Shown: one piece after another, positions 27,813-37,114 of the stretch | Layout of the letters: each line of letters starts with the position of its first letter | How positions within the stretch are numbered: the stretch's first letter is position 1 | Assembly (NCBI GenBank): GCA_944390575.1 | Contig: CALXQJ010000007.1 | Location: forward strand, 124,001-188,000 | Direction of reading: 5' to 3' | Source of the DNA: an uncultured Spirochaetota bacterium | Lineage (GTDB): Bacteria > Spirochaetota > Brachyspiria > Brachyspirales > Brachyspiraceae | DNA: 64,000 nt | Notes under the pieces: generated by a model | The model's database searches: none | What the model was told of the DNA's origin: nothing | Seen by the model: only the letters and a program-made list of their open reading frames with translations | Position numbers and translations under genes: made by a program

Positions 27813-27944
27813 AAGATAATAAGAATATTTTTTTATATATAAAATTCTATTCAGACATTTCATCAGAAATATTTATATATTCAGATAACTCTTTAGTATC
27901 AAAATTAATCTTAGATAAAGTGTAATTTTTTTTATAATATTTAC

Positions 27945-27973
27945 TTGAAAAAAAATATTAATATTTCTATAAT
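27945..27973 (+). promoter_or_regulatory. Sigma-70-type promoter very close to the S55 peptidase start
   Basis: TTGAAA at 27945-27950, 17 bases, TATAAT at 27968-27973. The start codon is only ten bases after the -10 box, so the transcript would have almost no leader. Confidence 0.6.
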
Positions 27974-27982
27974 ACTTTAACT

Positions 27983-29728
27983 ATGAGGAAGTATTTATTT
28001 TTTATTTTATTTAATATAACACTATTCGCACAAGATACAAATGTATCAGAACTATTACCTCCAATGCCTCCAGATAATCCAGAAGTATTTCCATTAAGTG
28101 AAGTAAGAGAAGGTATGAAAGGTGTTGGCTATACAGTAATTCATGGTACTAATGTAGAGCCTTTTAATGTTGAAGTTATTTCTGTATTAAAAAAGAGATG
28201 GCATGGTACAGATGCTATTTTAATAAAAATTTCAGGACTTAATTTAGAGCATTCTGGTACTGTTGCTGGTATGAGTGGTTCTCCTATTTATTTTGATGGT
28301 AAGTTGGCAGGCGCTTTAGCTTTTGGGTGGAATTATGCAAAAGACCCTATAGCAGGAGTTACTCCTATAGAAGAAATGTATAAGCTATATGAAGATCCTA
28401 ATACGGTTCCTAAGGGTGGCGTTAGCAGTCAAAACTCTCTACAAACTCCATTAATATTTTCTGGGTTTAGCTCGGATTCTTTTGATGCTTATTCTGATAT
28501 ATTTAAAGCTCAAGGTTTTTATCCAGTACAAGCAGGTTCCCCACTTTCTGATACAAATCAGAGTAATAAGTTTTTATTTGGGGACTCTGTTGCTATAGTT
28601 TTAGTTGATGGAGATTTATCTATAGCTGGTGTTGGAACTGTATCGCATACTGATGATGAAAAGTTTTTACTTTTTGGACATTCTATGTGGTCTAAAGGGC
28701 AGTTAAGAGCTCCTGTTTCTCGTGCTTATATTAATCATATTGTTGCTTCTTTGGCTAATTCTTTTAAGCTTGGTGCTGCTTATAATAATTATTTAGGTTA
28801 TACTGTTTATGATGGTGCTTTTGGAGTTTCTGGTGTTTATGGTGAAGTTCCTGAAAATACTATGATTCCAATTAATCTAAAAATAGAAGATCAAACTTTT
28901 CTAACTAAAGATTTTAATTTTAGAGTTTTATCTGATACTACATATTTTTCTAAACTATTAAAGGTTGCTTTATTTCAGGCTATTTATTCTTCGGCTGGAA
29001 ATGATGAAGAGGGTATATTTAGCATTAGCTATGAAATAGAAACAGATTATTTTAAAGAGCCTTATACTGTAAAAGATAGAGTTATAAGCTATTCTTCAAA
29101 AGATGCATTTACATCAGCTATAGATCAGCTTATAGCACCTATTAATTTCTTTATTTATAATAACTTTGAAAGAGTTGGAATAAAGTCTATTAAGTTTACT
29201 GTAAAAAGAAATAATTTAGAATATGCATTTTTAAATGATATAACATTATTAGAACAAACAGCAACAGCAGGTGAGACAGTTCATCTAAGAGTTGGTCTTA
29301 CAGCTTATAATAGTAAAGAAAAAACATATATAGATATACCAGTAGAACTTCCTATTAATTTAAAAACAGATGTGTATAGTATATATGTTGCTAATGAGTA
29401 TATTTATAATTATGTAGAGCAATTATTTATGCCTAATAAATATAAAATACGTAGTTTGGATGATGTTAGTAGAATATATGGAAAAAGCTATGATGATAAA
29501 TTATTAAAAGTATGGCTTTATTCTTCTTCTCGTGGTGTTCAAATAGGAGGAGATTTATTTCCTATGCTTCCTACTTCTAAGTATGGGGTTATTGCAAATA
29601 ATTATACATCGGATAAGGCGGCTGTTATAAGTCCTATAGATGGAATATATAATATGCCTTATTCTATTTTGGGTTTAATAAAATTAGATATAATAATTGA
29701 AGGGGCTAGAAAGTATGAAAATCGTTAA
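27983..29728 (+). CDS. Exported SpoIVB-like (S55) serine peptidase
   Basis: 581 residues with a signal peptide (about 1-16, ending LFA). The S55 core motif GMSGSPI has Ser100, followed by FDGKLAGALAFGW and PIAGVTPIEEM, as in S55-domain proteins of non-sporulating bacteria. A second conserved spot, FGHSMWSKGQLRAP at about 232, matches the GH motif of the family. The C-terminal 250 residues are beta-rich and unrecognised. In sporulating bacteria SpoIVB signals by cutting a membrane protein; here the target is unknown, but the next gene, an exported propeller, overlaps it by 14 bases and is the obvious partner. No Shine-Dalgarno sequence before ATG; possibly leaderless. Confidence 0.82.
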   Translation: MRKYLFFILFNITLFAQDTNVSELLPPMPPDNPEVFPLSEVREGMKGVGYTVIHGTNVEPFNVEVISVLKKRWHGTDAILIKISGLNLEHSGTVAGMSGSPIYFDGKLAGALAFGWNYAKDPIAGVTPIEEMYKLYEDPNTVPKGGVSSQNSLQTPLIFSGFSSDSFDAYSDIFKAQGFYPVQAGSPLSDTNQSNKFLFGDSVAIVLVDGDLSIAGVGTVSHTDDEKFLLFGHSMWSKGQLRAPVSRAYINHIVASLANSFKLGAAYNNYLGYTVYDGAFGVSGVYGEVPENTMIPINLKIEDQTFLTKDFNFRVLSDTTYFSKLLKVALFQAIYSSAGNDEEGIFSISYEIETDYFKEPYTVKDRVISYSSKDAFTSAIDQLIAPINFFIYNNFERVGIKSIKFTVKRNNLEYAFLNDITLLEQTATAGETVHLRVGLTAYNSKEKTYIDIPVELPINLKTDVYSIYVANEYIYNYVEQLFMPNKYKIRSLDDVSRIYGKSYDDKLLKVWLYSSSRGVQIGGDLFPMLPTSKYGVIANNYTSDKAAVISPIDGIYNMPYSILGLIKLDIIIEGARKYENR

Positions 29729-31754
29729 GGTTTTATTGGTAGTTTTTATTTTATCGTACACTAATATTTTTGGAGTTGTTACAAGAAATTTTTCTAGTTC
29801 TACTAAAGGTTTTTATAATAATGCAATATATGATGGTGTAATGCTTACAGAGCAGGGTGCTTTAACTTTAGCTCCTAAGGTAAAAAAAGAAAGTAGTATA
29901 GATGGTAAGCATATTTGGAAAATATATCCTGCTGATAATGGTGATTTATTTGCTGCTATTAGTGGATCGGGTGCTGAGATTTATAAAAAGAAATCTGGTG
30001 AAGAGAATTTTAATTTGTTTGTAAAGTCTACTAATGATAGTGCTTTTACTTCTGTAATTTCTGATAAGTCTGGTAATATTTATGCTACTACAGCTCCTTA
30101 TGCTGTTTTATATAAGTATGATGCTAATGGTAATGAGATTTGGTCTAAAACTCTTGATGATACTTATGTTTGGGATATGAAATTTGATAAAAATGATAAT
30201 CTTTATCTTGCTTGTGGTGGTGATAATGCAAGAGTATTAAAGGTTAGTGCTAATGGTAGTGTAAGTCAAGTAATTAAGACAGATGAACAGCATGCTATGA
30301 GTTTATATTATGATTCTAAAAATAATGTAATGTATGTTGGTACTGCTGGTCGTGGTTTAGTTCTTTCTATAGATTTATCTACTAATAAAGAAAATCCTAC
30401 ACATAAAGTAGTACATGATACTGCACAAAATGAAGTTTATGCTATTACTATGGATAATATTGGTAATTTATATTTTGGTACTGCTACAAGAGAAGCTTCT
30501 TATTTAATATTGCCTTCTATATTGGATGGTAATAAAAAGCCTAATGAGAGAGATAAGGAGTTTAGAAATTCTTTATACAAAGCAGATAGTAAAGGGACTG
30601 TACAGAGATTATTTTTCTTAAATCAGACACTTGTATTTGCTTTAAGTAGTGATAAGGATAATAATATTTATTTTATAACAGGTGATTCTGCTGATATTTA
30701 TAAGATAAATGGTAATGATGGTCTACTTTCTTATATAGGTGGTCTTAAAAATAAAACTTTATCTACTTTTGCTGTTGCTAATGATGGGCTTTATTTTGCT
30801 ATTTCAAAAACAGGAGAAGTTTATAAAATAGATAGTACATATCCTACTGAGGGTGTATTTACAAGTGATACTTTAGACTTAAGAGTTTTAAGTAAGTTAG
30901 GTAGCTTTTCTGCTATGAGTACTATTCCTGATGGTGCTAATATTGAACTTGCTGTTAGAACTGGAAATGTTGCTCGTATAGATTCTAGTTGGAGTGAGTT
31001 TAGTACTGTTAATTCTGATGGTAAGGTTTCTGTTCCTGATGGTAGATTTTTACAGTTTAAGGTTACTATGAAAACATCAGATACTAATACTACACCTATA
31101 CTAAGTTCTCTTGACTTTACTTATGTAGAAAATAATCTTGCTCCTGATGTATTAAATGCTGGATTAGTTTCTTACTATAAACAACAAACATCTACTGATG
31201 CGGTGAAAACACCTGCTTTAGAGGATGGTGAGTCTATGATTTATTGGAAAGGTTCTGACCCTAATGGAGATAAGTTAGTATATAATATAGACTATAGACT
31301 TAAAGGCGAGAAAAATTATAGAGTTCTTGCTACTAATTTGGAAACTGCATATTTTAGATTTAAATCTTATTTACTTGCTTCAGGTATTTATGACTTTAGA
31401 ATTACAGCTTCTGATAGACTTGATAATGCTATAGAAAATGCTAAAACTAAAACTTTAGAAGTATTTAATGTTAAGCATGATAATGAAGCTCCTGAAATTA
31501 TTGATTTTAAAGTGAGTGGAACTGGTAATAATAGATTAGTTAGTTTTTCAGTTCGTGATAATTTATCATTCTTAAAATCTATTAGATATTCTGATATTTA
31601 TAGTAATTGGTTTTATGTATTACCTACTGATGGTGTATTAGATTCTACTAATGAGAATTTTGAATTAAAGATAACAGATTCTAATATAAGTTCTATTACA
31701 ATAGAAGTTTCTGATATTGAAGGTAATATTAAATATTATTCTTTTGTAATTTAA
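29715..31754 (+). CDS. Exported beta-propeller protein
   Basis: 679 residues with a signal peptide (MKIVKVLLVVFILSYTNIFG). Residues about 60-390 contain repeated blades of the NHL/SMP-30 type (GNIYATTAPYAVLYKYDANG; DNLYLACGGDNARVLKV; GNLYFGTATREASYL; NNIYFITGDSADIYKI). The remaining part is Ig/fibronectin-like (KGSDPNGDKLVYNIDYRL; FRITASDRLDNAI; VSDIEGNIKYYSF at the end). I chose ATG 29715 (AAGGGG nine bases upstream), not the TTG at 29697, giving a 14-base overlap with the peptidase gene. Probable periplasmic or surface scaffold; function not known. Confidence 0.8.
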   Translation: MKIVKVLLVVFILSYTNIFGVVTRNFSSSTKGFYNNAIYDGVMLTEQGALTLAPKVKKESSIDGKHIWKIYPADNGDLFAAISGSGAEIYKKKSGEENFNLFVKSTNDSAFTSVISDKSGNIYATTAPYAVLYKYDANGNEIWSKTLDDTYVWDMKFDKNDNLYLACGGDNARVLKVSANGSVSQVIKTDEQHAMSLYYDSKNNVMYVGTAGRGLVLSIDLSTNKENPTHKVVHDTAQNEVYAITMDNIGNLYFGTATREASYLILPSILDGNKKPNERDKEFRNSLYKADSKGTVQRLFFLNQTLVFALSSDKDNNIYFITGDSADIYKINGNDGLLSYIGGLKNKTLSTFAVANDGLYFAISKTGEVYKIDSTYPTEGVFTSDTLDLRVLSKLGSFSAMSTIPDGANIELAVRTGNVARIDSSWSEFSTVNSDGKVSVPDGRFLQFKVTMKTSDTNTTPILSSLDFTYVENNLAPDVLNAGLVSYYKQQTSTDAVKTPALEDGESMIYWKGSDPNGDKLVYNIDYRLKGEKNYRVLATNLETAYFRFKSYLLASGIYDFRITASDRLDNAIENAKTKTLEVFNVKHDNEAPEIIDFKVSGTGNNRLVSFSVRDNLSFLKSIRYSDIYSNWFYVLPTDGVLDSTNENFELKITDSNISSITIEVSDIEGNIKYYSFVI

Positions 31755-31769
31755 TTTTATAGGTTATTT

Positions 31770-32054
31770 ATGAGTACTAAATGTGTTTGGTGTGGAATTG
31801 ATATTGAAGATATAGAAGGGCAAGCTACTATGGATACTTGCGATAGTTGTGAAGATTTTTTTGAAGATAATATTGATAAAATAACTTCTGTATTGAATGA
31901 TCTATTAAAGGAAAATGAGAATTCTACTCTTATTAATAATATAGATAATAATAGAAAATCTTGGATTAGCTATTCTCTTATTACAGCTATACATATGCTA
32001 AGTTCAAAGCCTCATATAGAGTTTAAAGATTCTCAGTATAAGTCTGATTTGTAA
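31770..32054 (+). CDS. Small zinc-ribbon-like protein
   Basis: 94 residues with two CxxC pairs: C5/C8 and C24/C27 (CVWC, CDSC), a spacing fit for one zinc site. The rest is acidic and helical with no other motif. I do not recognise the family. It follows the propeller gene by 15 bases and precedes dnaA by 75 bases, so it may end the exported-protein operon. AGG before the ATG. Could be a regulator or metal chaperone; unproven. Confidence 0.7.
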   Translation: MSTKCVWCGIDIEDIEGQATMDTCDSCEDFFEDNIDKITSVLNDLLKENENSTLINNIDNNRKSWISYSLITAIHMLSSKPHIEFKDSQYKSDL

Positions 32055-32090
32055 AAATTATTTTATTATCTTTTTTTTATAAATACCGAT

Positions 32091-32119
32091 TTAAGAATAT
32101 GAAGTAATATTTTTATAAA
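32091..32119 (+). promoter_or_regulatory. Possible dnaA promoter
   Basis: TTAAGA at 32091-32096, 17 bases, TATAAA at 32114-32119, ten bases before the dnaA ATG. Weak -35; the transcript would be nearly leaderless. Confidence 0.35.
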
Positions 32120-32120
32120 G

Positions 32121-32129
32121 TGTGTATAA
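32121..32129 (+). promoter_or_regulatory. DnaA box abutting the dnaA start codon
   Basis: TGTGTATAA reads on the other strand as TTATACACA, one base from the DnaA box TTATCCACA and identical to a box known from E. coli oriC. It ends at the base before ATG 32130. No second strong box is visible nearby. Confidence 0.5.
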
Positions 32130-33503
32130 ATGGAAGATATAAAAAAGTATTGGGAAGATTTTTTAGAATTAATTAATGATGAGGGTGAATATACTGCTAT
32201 TACTCTTTTAAAGGGTAGTTTATTTTTAGAAGATGATGATAGATTTAATATTATTTGTTCTGGAGAATTTGCAGCTAAACATATTAAAAATGATTTTCTT
32301 CCTAGAATAAAAGAGTTTATATCAGAACGTGTTGGTTATGATGTTGATATTAATGTTTTAGTTGATAATAATTTAGTTTCTGAGAGTATTGACAATATAT
32401 CTATAGTAGAAGAAGAGAGTAATAGAGAAAATATAGAAAAAAATATTGTTAATACTAAATTAGAAAAGAATAGAGATAAAACTAATCTTAAAAAAGAATA
32501 TTCTTTTGATAATTTTATTCAAGGTAATAATAATAATTTTGTATTTGCAGCTTCTAAACTTGTAGCTTCAAATCCTGGTCGTGAGCATAATCCTTTTTAT
32601 ATTTATGGTAGTGTTGGAATTGGAAAAACTCATTTATTACAAGCTATAGGTAATTATTATTTAGCAAACAAACCAGATGCTAAAATACTTTATATAGATG
32701 GTAGTGGTTTTAGAGATGAATATATATATGGTCTTCAAATAAAAAAGCCTGAACTTTTTAAGAAGAAATATAAAAATCTTGATATGCTACTTCTTGATGA
32801 CTTACAACTTTTAGAATCTGCACAAGAAACTTCTAAAGAATTATTTGAGATATTTCAGGCTTTAGATAGTGCTTGTAAGCAGATGGTATTTGTATCTGAT
32901 AAACCACCAAAAGAGCTTAGAAACATAGAAGCAAGACTTAAAAATAGATTTGAAAAAAGCTTAATTCTTTCTATAGAGCCTCCACAGTATGAAACAAGAC
33001 TTGCTATTATAGAGAGAAAAATATACGACTTAAATACATCTATAGATAGAGATGTTATGAGTTATATTGCAGAAAATATTACTACAGATGTACGCAAGAT
33101 AGAGGGTGCATTAAAAGCTTATTTATCTGTTCGTGATATATTAAAAATCACACCAGATGTAGAGCAGTGTGAGAAGATGGAAATTTTTAAAGATTATTTC
33201 ACAAGTAAGCCAAAATTAAAAAATGCTACAGTGAAAGAGATAAAAAGAATAGTTTCTGATTATTATGGTATAGAGGTTTCTGCTTTAAGTAGTAAGAATA
33301 GATCTAAGTTTATTGCAAAAGCTCGCCATGTTGCTATGTATTTATCTTGTGAATATTCAAAAAAGTCTGTAACAGAAATAGGTTTAGAGTTTAATAGAGA
33401 TCATTCTTCTATTATTCACGGTAGAGACAAGGTAAAAGAAGAAATAGCTACAGGTTCTCGTATTAATAGTGAATTAAATGAAATTATATCTGCTATATCA
33501 TAA
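32130..33503 (+). CDS. dnaA: Chromosomal replication initiator protein
   Basis: Binds origin boxes and opens DNA for replication. Domain I at residues 1-85 (W9 region and PRIKEFISER), a low-complexity domain II linker (about 90-125), domain III AAA+ ATPase with Walker A YGSVGIGKTHLLQA and Walker B LLLDDLQLL, and domain IV helix-turn-helix with FNRDHSSIIHGRDKV, the DNA-contact signature. 457 residues, normal. No Shine-Dalgarno sequence; the ATG directly follows a DnaA box. dnaN, recF and gyrB are not next to it, so this may not be the classic origin cluster. Confidence 0.97.
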   Translation: MEDIKKYWEDFLELINDEGEYTAITLLKGSLFLEDDDRFNIICSGEFAAKHIKNDFLPRIKEFISERVGYDVDINVLVDNNLVSESIDNISIVEEESNRENIEKNIVNTKLEKNRDKTNLKKEYSFDNFIQGNNNNFVFAASKLVASNPGREHNPFYIYGSVGIGKTHLLQAIGNYYLANKPDAKILYIDGSGFRDEYIYGLQIKKPELFKKKYKNLDMLLLDDLQLLESAQETSKELFEIFQALDSACKQMVFVSDKPPKELRNIEARLKNRFEKSLILSIEPPQYETRLAIIERKIYDLNTSIDRDVMSYIAENITTDVRKIEGALKAYLSVRDILKITPDVEQCEKMEIFKDYFTSKPKLKNATVKEIKRIVSDYYGIEVSALSSKNRSKFIAKARHVAMYLSCEYSKKSVTEIGLEFNRDHSSIIHGRDKVKEEIATGSRINSELNEIISAIS

Positions 33504-33511
33504 ATAAAAAT

Positions 33512-33573
33512 GTATAAAAATAATACAAAATTTAATAATTTGTGTGTATTATTTTTATACTATTCTTTTTTTT
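33512..33573 (+). terminator. Terminator of dnaA
   Basis: A perfect 16-base inverted repeat (33512-33527 and 33545-33560, beginning GTATAAAAATAATACA) around a 17-base loop that itself can pair, followed by C and eight T. AT-rich stem, but shape and place fit a rho-independent terminator. Confidence 0.65.
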
Positions 33574-33670
33574 CTGTGTCAATTTTTATACTATTTATAT
33601 TAATTATTTATTAAATATTATAATAAATACTCAAATATTTTCTACAATAAAGCTATTTATTATAAAATAA

Positions 33671-33698
33671 TTGGCATATTTTTTGCTTGTATTATGAT
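33671..33698 (+). promoter_or_regulatory. grpE-dnaK operon promoter, sigma-70 or sigma-54 type
   Basis: TTGGCA (33671-33676), 16 bases, TATGAT (33693-33698) fits sigma-70. The same stretch, TTGGCATATTTTTTGCTT, also fits the sigma-54 pattern TGGCAYRN4TTGCW with GG and GC ten bases apart. No CIRCE repeat is seen. grpE starts 37 bases on, after AAGGAG. Confidence 0.45.
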
Positions 33699-33734
33699 GT
33701 ATATATTATTAATTAAATAAGGAGTTATTTAATA

Positions 33735-34349
33735 ATGTCAGAAGAAAAGAAGGAAGAAATTTTAAATAGTGATGATAATAAGGAGGAATTAGCTGAAGAA
33801 GAAAATAATTCCAATGAAAAAAGTACAGATGAGAATGCTGAAAATACTAATAATGAAGAAGATAATATCATTACTACTTTAGAAAAAAGAATAGAAGAAT
33901 TAGAAAAAGAATTGGCTGATAATAAAGATAAATTTATAAGAGCTCATGCAGAGATGGAAAATATTAGAAAAAGAGCAGAAAAAGATAAGGTAGATACTAT
34001 AAAAAGAGCAAATAAAAATCTTCTATTATCTTTATTAGGCTTTTTGGATAATTTTGAGAGAGCGATTAAAGAGGGTTCTAAGAATACAGATATTCAAGGT
34101 AGTGAGTATTTTAAAGGTATAGAATTAATACATAAGCAATTTATAGATTTTATCTCGGATAATGGTATTACTGAGATAGAGGCTTTAGATTGTGAGTTTG
34201 ATCCTAAGGTGCATGAGGCACTTACTATGATAGAAGTACCTGATTTAGATATGGAAAAAGTAGTAGAAGTATATGCTAAAGGATATAAACTTAACGATGA
34301 GCTTTTGAGAACAGCAAAAGTTGTAGTTGGGAAACCAGCTAATAAATAA
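33735..34349 (+). CDS. grpE: Nucleotide exchange factor GrpE
   Basis: Co-chaperone that releases ADP from DnaK. 204 residues: a very acidic N-terminal 50, a long coiled coil (EKRIEELEKELADNKDKFIR, then HAEMENIRKRAEKD), and the C-terminal beta domain with FDPKVHEALTM and YKLNDELLRTAKVVVGK, the GrpE signature. AAGGAG is eight bases before the ATG. First gene of the chaperone operon, followed 20 bases later by a small conserved gene and then dnaK. Confidence 0.97.
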   Translation: MSEEKKEEILNSDDNKEELAEEENNSNEKSTDENAENTNNEEDNIITTLEKRIEELEKELADNKDKFIRAHAEMENIRKRAEKDKVDTIKRANKNLLLSLLGFLDNFERAIKEGSKNTDIQGSEYFKGIELIHKQFIDFISDNGITEIEALDCEFDPKVHEALTMIEVPDLDMEKVVEVYAKGYKLNDELLRTAKVVVGKPANK

Positions 34350-34369
34350 ATATATATTAGGAGTTTTTT

Positions 34370-34579
34370 ATGGCACATATTCAACTTTTTAGAGCATATT
34401 ATGAACCTAAAGAGAATAAAAATGAGAGCAAAATACATATACAAAATGTATTGCAAGACCTAACAGATAAAATTAATAATCATATAAAAGATAAAGAAGT
34501 AATAAATGTAGATTTAACAACTTCACATCTTGGTAATGGTCACACTGAGTATGTAGTTAGTGTTTTGACTAAAGATTAA
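34370..34579 (+). CDS. Small conserved protein between grpE and dnaK
   Basis: 69 residues, mixed alpha/beta by appearance, no signal peptide or known motif (MAHIQLFRAYYEP start, ending YVVSVLTKD). It lies 20 bases after grpE with AGGAG upstream, and 45 bases before dnaK. The tight position suggests a real gene co-expressed with heat-shock chaperones. Function unknown to me. Confidence 0.7.
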   Translation: MAHIQLFRAYYEPKENKNESKIHIQNVLQDLTDKINNHIKDKEVINVDLTTSHLGNGHTEYVVSVLTKD

Positions 34580-34624
34580 TTTATGAATATATGTTGATAT
34601 AATATAAAAAAGGAGATATTAATT

Positions 34625-36541
34625 ATGAGTAAAGTAATAGGAATAGATTTAGGTACAACAAACTCTTGTGTATCAATAATGGAAGGTGGTAAGGCAGTAG
34701 TTATTACAAATAGTGAAGGTAATAGAACAACTCCTTCTATAGTAGCTTTTACAAATAAGGGAGAAACTTTAGTAGGACAATCTGCTAAAAACCAAATGGT
34801 TACAAACCCAGAGAATACTATATTTTCTGTTAAGAGATTTATGGGTAATACATTTGCAGAGGTACAAGAAGAAAAAGCAAGAATGCCTTATACTGTATTA
34901 GAAGAAGATGGCAAAGTAAAAATAAAAACATTAGATGGAAATTTTACACCACAAGAAATAAGTGCAAGAACTCTTCAGAAGATGAAACAAACAGCAGAAG
35001 AGTATTTAGGAGAAACAGTAACAGATGCTATTATTACAGTTCCAGCATATTTTAATGATAGTCAAAGACAATCAACAAAAGATGCAGGACGTATAGCAGG
35101 ACTTAATGTTTTAAGAATAATAAATGAGCCTACAGCAGCTGCTTTAGCTTATGGTATTGAAAAAAAGAAAGATGAAAAAATAGCAGTTTATGACTTAGGT
35201 GGTGGTACTTTTGATATATCAATACTTGAGCTTGCTGATGGAGTATTTGAGGTAAAATCTACTAATGGAGATACTCACTTAGGAGGAGATGATTTTGACC
35301 AAGCTATTATAGATTGGCTTATAGATGAGTTTAAAAGAGATAATGGAATAGACTTAAATAATGATAAAATGGCTTTACAGCGTTTAAAAGAGGCAGCAGA
35401 GAAAGCTAAAAAAGAGTTAAGTAGCTCACTTACAACAGATATTAACTTACCATACTTAACAGCTGATGCTTCAGGACCTAAGCACTTAAATGTATCATTA
35501 TCAAGAGCTAAGTTTGAAGATTTAGTTAGAGGGTTAGTAGAGAAGACACGTATACCTTGTGAAAAAGCTTTACAGGATGCTGGTTTAACATTAAATGATA
35601 TTGATGAAGTAATATTGGTTGGTGGTTCTACAAGAATACCTTTAGTACAAGAGACTGTAAAAAATATCTTTAATAAAGAGCCTAATAAGAGTGTAAATCC
35701 TGATGAGGCTGTTGCTATGGGAGCTGCTGTACAGGGTGGTATTATTAAAGGTGATGTTAAGGATGTATTACTTCTTGATGTTACTCCTCTTTCTCTTGGT
35801 ATTGAAACTGAGGGTGGTGTTATGACTGTTTTAATTAATAGAAATACTACTATCCCTACTAAAAAGAATCAGGTATTCTCAACTGCAGCAGACAATCAGC
35901 CTTCTGTAACAATTAGAGTATTACAAGGTGAGAGAAAAATGGCTTCTGATAACCGTGAGCTTGGAAGATTTGACTTAACAGATATTCCACCAGCACCAAG
36001 AGGCGTACCACAGATTGATGTATCTTTTGACATAGATGCTAATGGTATTGTACATGTATCTGCTAAAGATTTAGGTACTGGTAAGGAGCAGAAGATTAGA
36101 ATTGAGTCTTCTAGTGGTTTAAGTGAAGATGAGATTAATAGAATGGTACAAGATGCTGAGAAGAATGCTGAAGCTGATAAAAAGCGTAAGGAAGAGGTTG
36201 AGACTAAGAACAATGCAGATCATATGATTTATCAGACTGAGAAATTATTAAAAGAGAATGGTGATAAACTTCAAGGTTCTGATAAGAGTGATATAGAAAG
36301 TAAGTTATCAGCATTAAAGAGTGCTTTAGAGAGCAATAATTCTGATAGTATAAAGAAAGCTACAGAGGATTTACAAGCTTCTTGGAGCAAAGCTTCTGAG
36401 GCATTATATAAACAAGGTGCAGGACAACAGGCAGGTGTAGCTCCAGAGCAAGGACAAGCTGATAGTAACAGTTCATCACAAAACAAAGATGGTGTCGTTG
36501 ATGCTGACTTTGAAGTTGTTGATGATAATGATAAAAAATAA
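34625..36541 (+). CDS. dnaK: Chaperone protein DnaK (Hsp70)
   Basis: ATP-driven folding chaperone. N-terminal actin-like ATPase with the three Hsp70 signatures: [26 protein letters not shown] and [14 protein letters not shown]; the substrate-binding domain begins near [14 protein letters not shown]; a helical lid and a glycine/glutamine-poor but Gln-rich tail end DADFEVVDD. 638 residues, normal. AAAGGAG upstream of the ATG. A strong terminator follows, so the ankyrin genes and dnaJ beyond it are separate units. Confidence 0.98.
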   Translation: MSKVIGIDLGTTNSCVSIMEGGKAVVITNSEGNRTTPSIVAFTNKGETLVGQSAKNQMVTNPENTIFSVKRFMGNTFAEVQEEKARMPYTVLEEDGKVKIKTLDGNFTPQEISARTLQKMKQTAEEYLGETVTDAIITVPAYFNDSQRQSTKDAGRIAGLNVLRIINEPTAAALAYGIEKKKDEKIAVYDLGGGTFDISILELADGVFEVKSTNGDTHLGGDDFDQAIIDWLIDEFKRDNGIDLNNDKMALQRLKEAAEKAKKELSSSLTTDINLPYLTADASGPKHLNVSLSRAKFEDLVRGLVEKTRIPCEKALQDAGLTLNDIDEVILVGGSTRIPLVQETVKNIFNKEPNKSVNPDEAVAMGAAVQGGIIKGDVKDVLLLDVTPLSLGIETEGGVMTVLINRNTTIPTKKNQVFSTAADNQPSVTIRVLQGERKMASDNRELGRFDLTDIPPAPRGVPQIDVSFDIDANGIVHVSAKDLGTGKEQKIRIESSSGLSEDEINRMVQDAEKNAEADKKRKEEVETKNNADHMIYQTEKLLKENGDKLQGSDKSDIESKLSALKSALESNNSDSIKKATEDLQASWSKASEALYKQGAGQQAGVAPEQGQADSNSSSQNKDGVVDADFEVVDDNDKK

Positions 36542-36563
36542 TAATTTATAGAAAATAATATGT

Positions 36564-36604
36564 TTGGCGGTTAATAGAGTATTAATCGCCAATGCTTTTT
36601 ATTT
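36564..36604 (+). terminator. Rho-independent terminator after dnaK
   Basis: TTGGCGGTTAATA (36564-36576), a three-base loop, TATTAATCGCCAA (36580-36592), one G-U in a 13-pair stem, then TGCTTTTTATTT. Confidence 0.85.
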
Positions 36605-36613
36605 GGAGTTTGT

Positions 36614-37090
36614 ATGCTTTTTCTTAAAAGAAGCTTATTTATTTTTTATATTTGTTTATTTTCTATATCTTGTTCTGTTAAAGAGAATATAAGTAATATT
36701 GGTGTTTTTGATTTACTTGTTAAGAAAGGTGCTGATATTAATGTTAAAGACAGTGATGGTAATACTTTATTAATTTTAGCTTCAAAAAGTTATAATATAG
36801 CTATTGTTCAGCTATTGATTGATAGTAAAGTTGATGTTAATGCTAAAAACAATGAAGGTAAAACAGCATTGATGTTTGCTTGTGAAAATGGTGATACTGC
36901 TATAGTGAAACTTCTGATAAATGCTAATTCAAATATTAATGATGTTGATAACTTTGGAAATACTGCATTGATGTTTGCTTCTAAAAAATTAAGTGTTACA
37001 GTTGTATCTTTATTATTAGAAAAAGGTGCTGATGTTAATATAAAAAATAATAATGGTGATACTGCTTTAATTTATAGTTTGAATAATTAA
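36614..37090 (+). CDS. Ankyrin-repeat lipoprotein
   Basis: 158 residues with a lipoprotein signal ending FSISC (Cys20), so it should be lipid-anchored in the envelope. The rest is about four ankyrin repeats (KKGADINVKDSDGNTLLILA; KVDVNAKNNEGKTALMFACE; INDVDNFGNTALMFASK; KGADVNIKNNNGDTALIYSL). It stops in mid-repeat, shorter than other ankyrin proteins, so it may be truncated. GGAG precedes the ATG. Start lies only 10-20 bases beyond the dnaK terminator. It is the only one of the four with an export signal. Confidence 0.82.
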   Translation: MLFLKRSLFIFYICLFSISCSVKENISNIGVFDLLVKKGADINVKDSDGNTLLILASKSYNIAIVQLLIDSKVDVNAKNNEGKTALMFACENGDTAIVKLLINANSNINDVDNFGNTALMFASKKLSVTVVSLLLEKGADVNIKNNNGDTALIYSLNN

Positions 37091-37114
37091 AATTGATTAG
37101 TAGTTATATCTTTT

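Noticed and set aside
27847-27936. A minus-strand open stretch ending SKINFDTKELSEYINISDEMSE
   Set aside because: It reads like the end of a protein but has no start codon, no ribosome site and only about 30 codons; in AT-rich DNA this may be chance. A remnant gene is possible but not supported enough.
33543-33551. Second DnaA box downstream of dnaA (TGTGTATTA)
   Set aside because: Two mismatches and it lies inside the terminator hairpin arm; with only one good box nearby I do not call an origin.
33504-33734. CIRCE operator for grpE-dnaK
   Set aside because: No TTAGCACTC/GAGTGCTAA repeat or near match is present.
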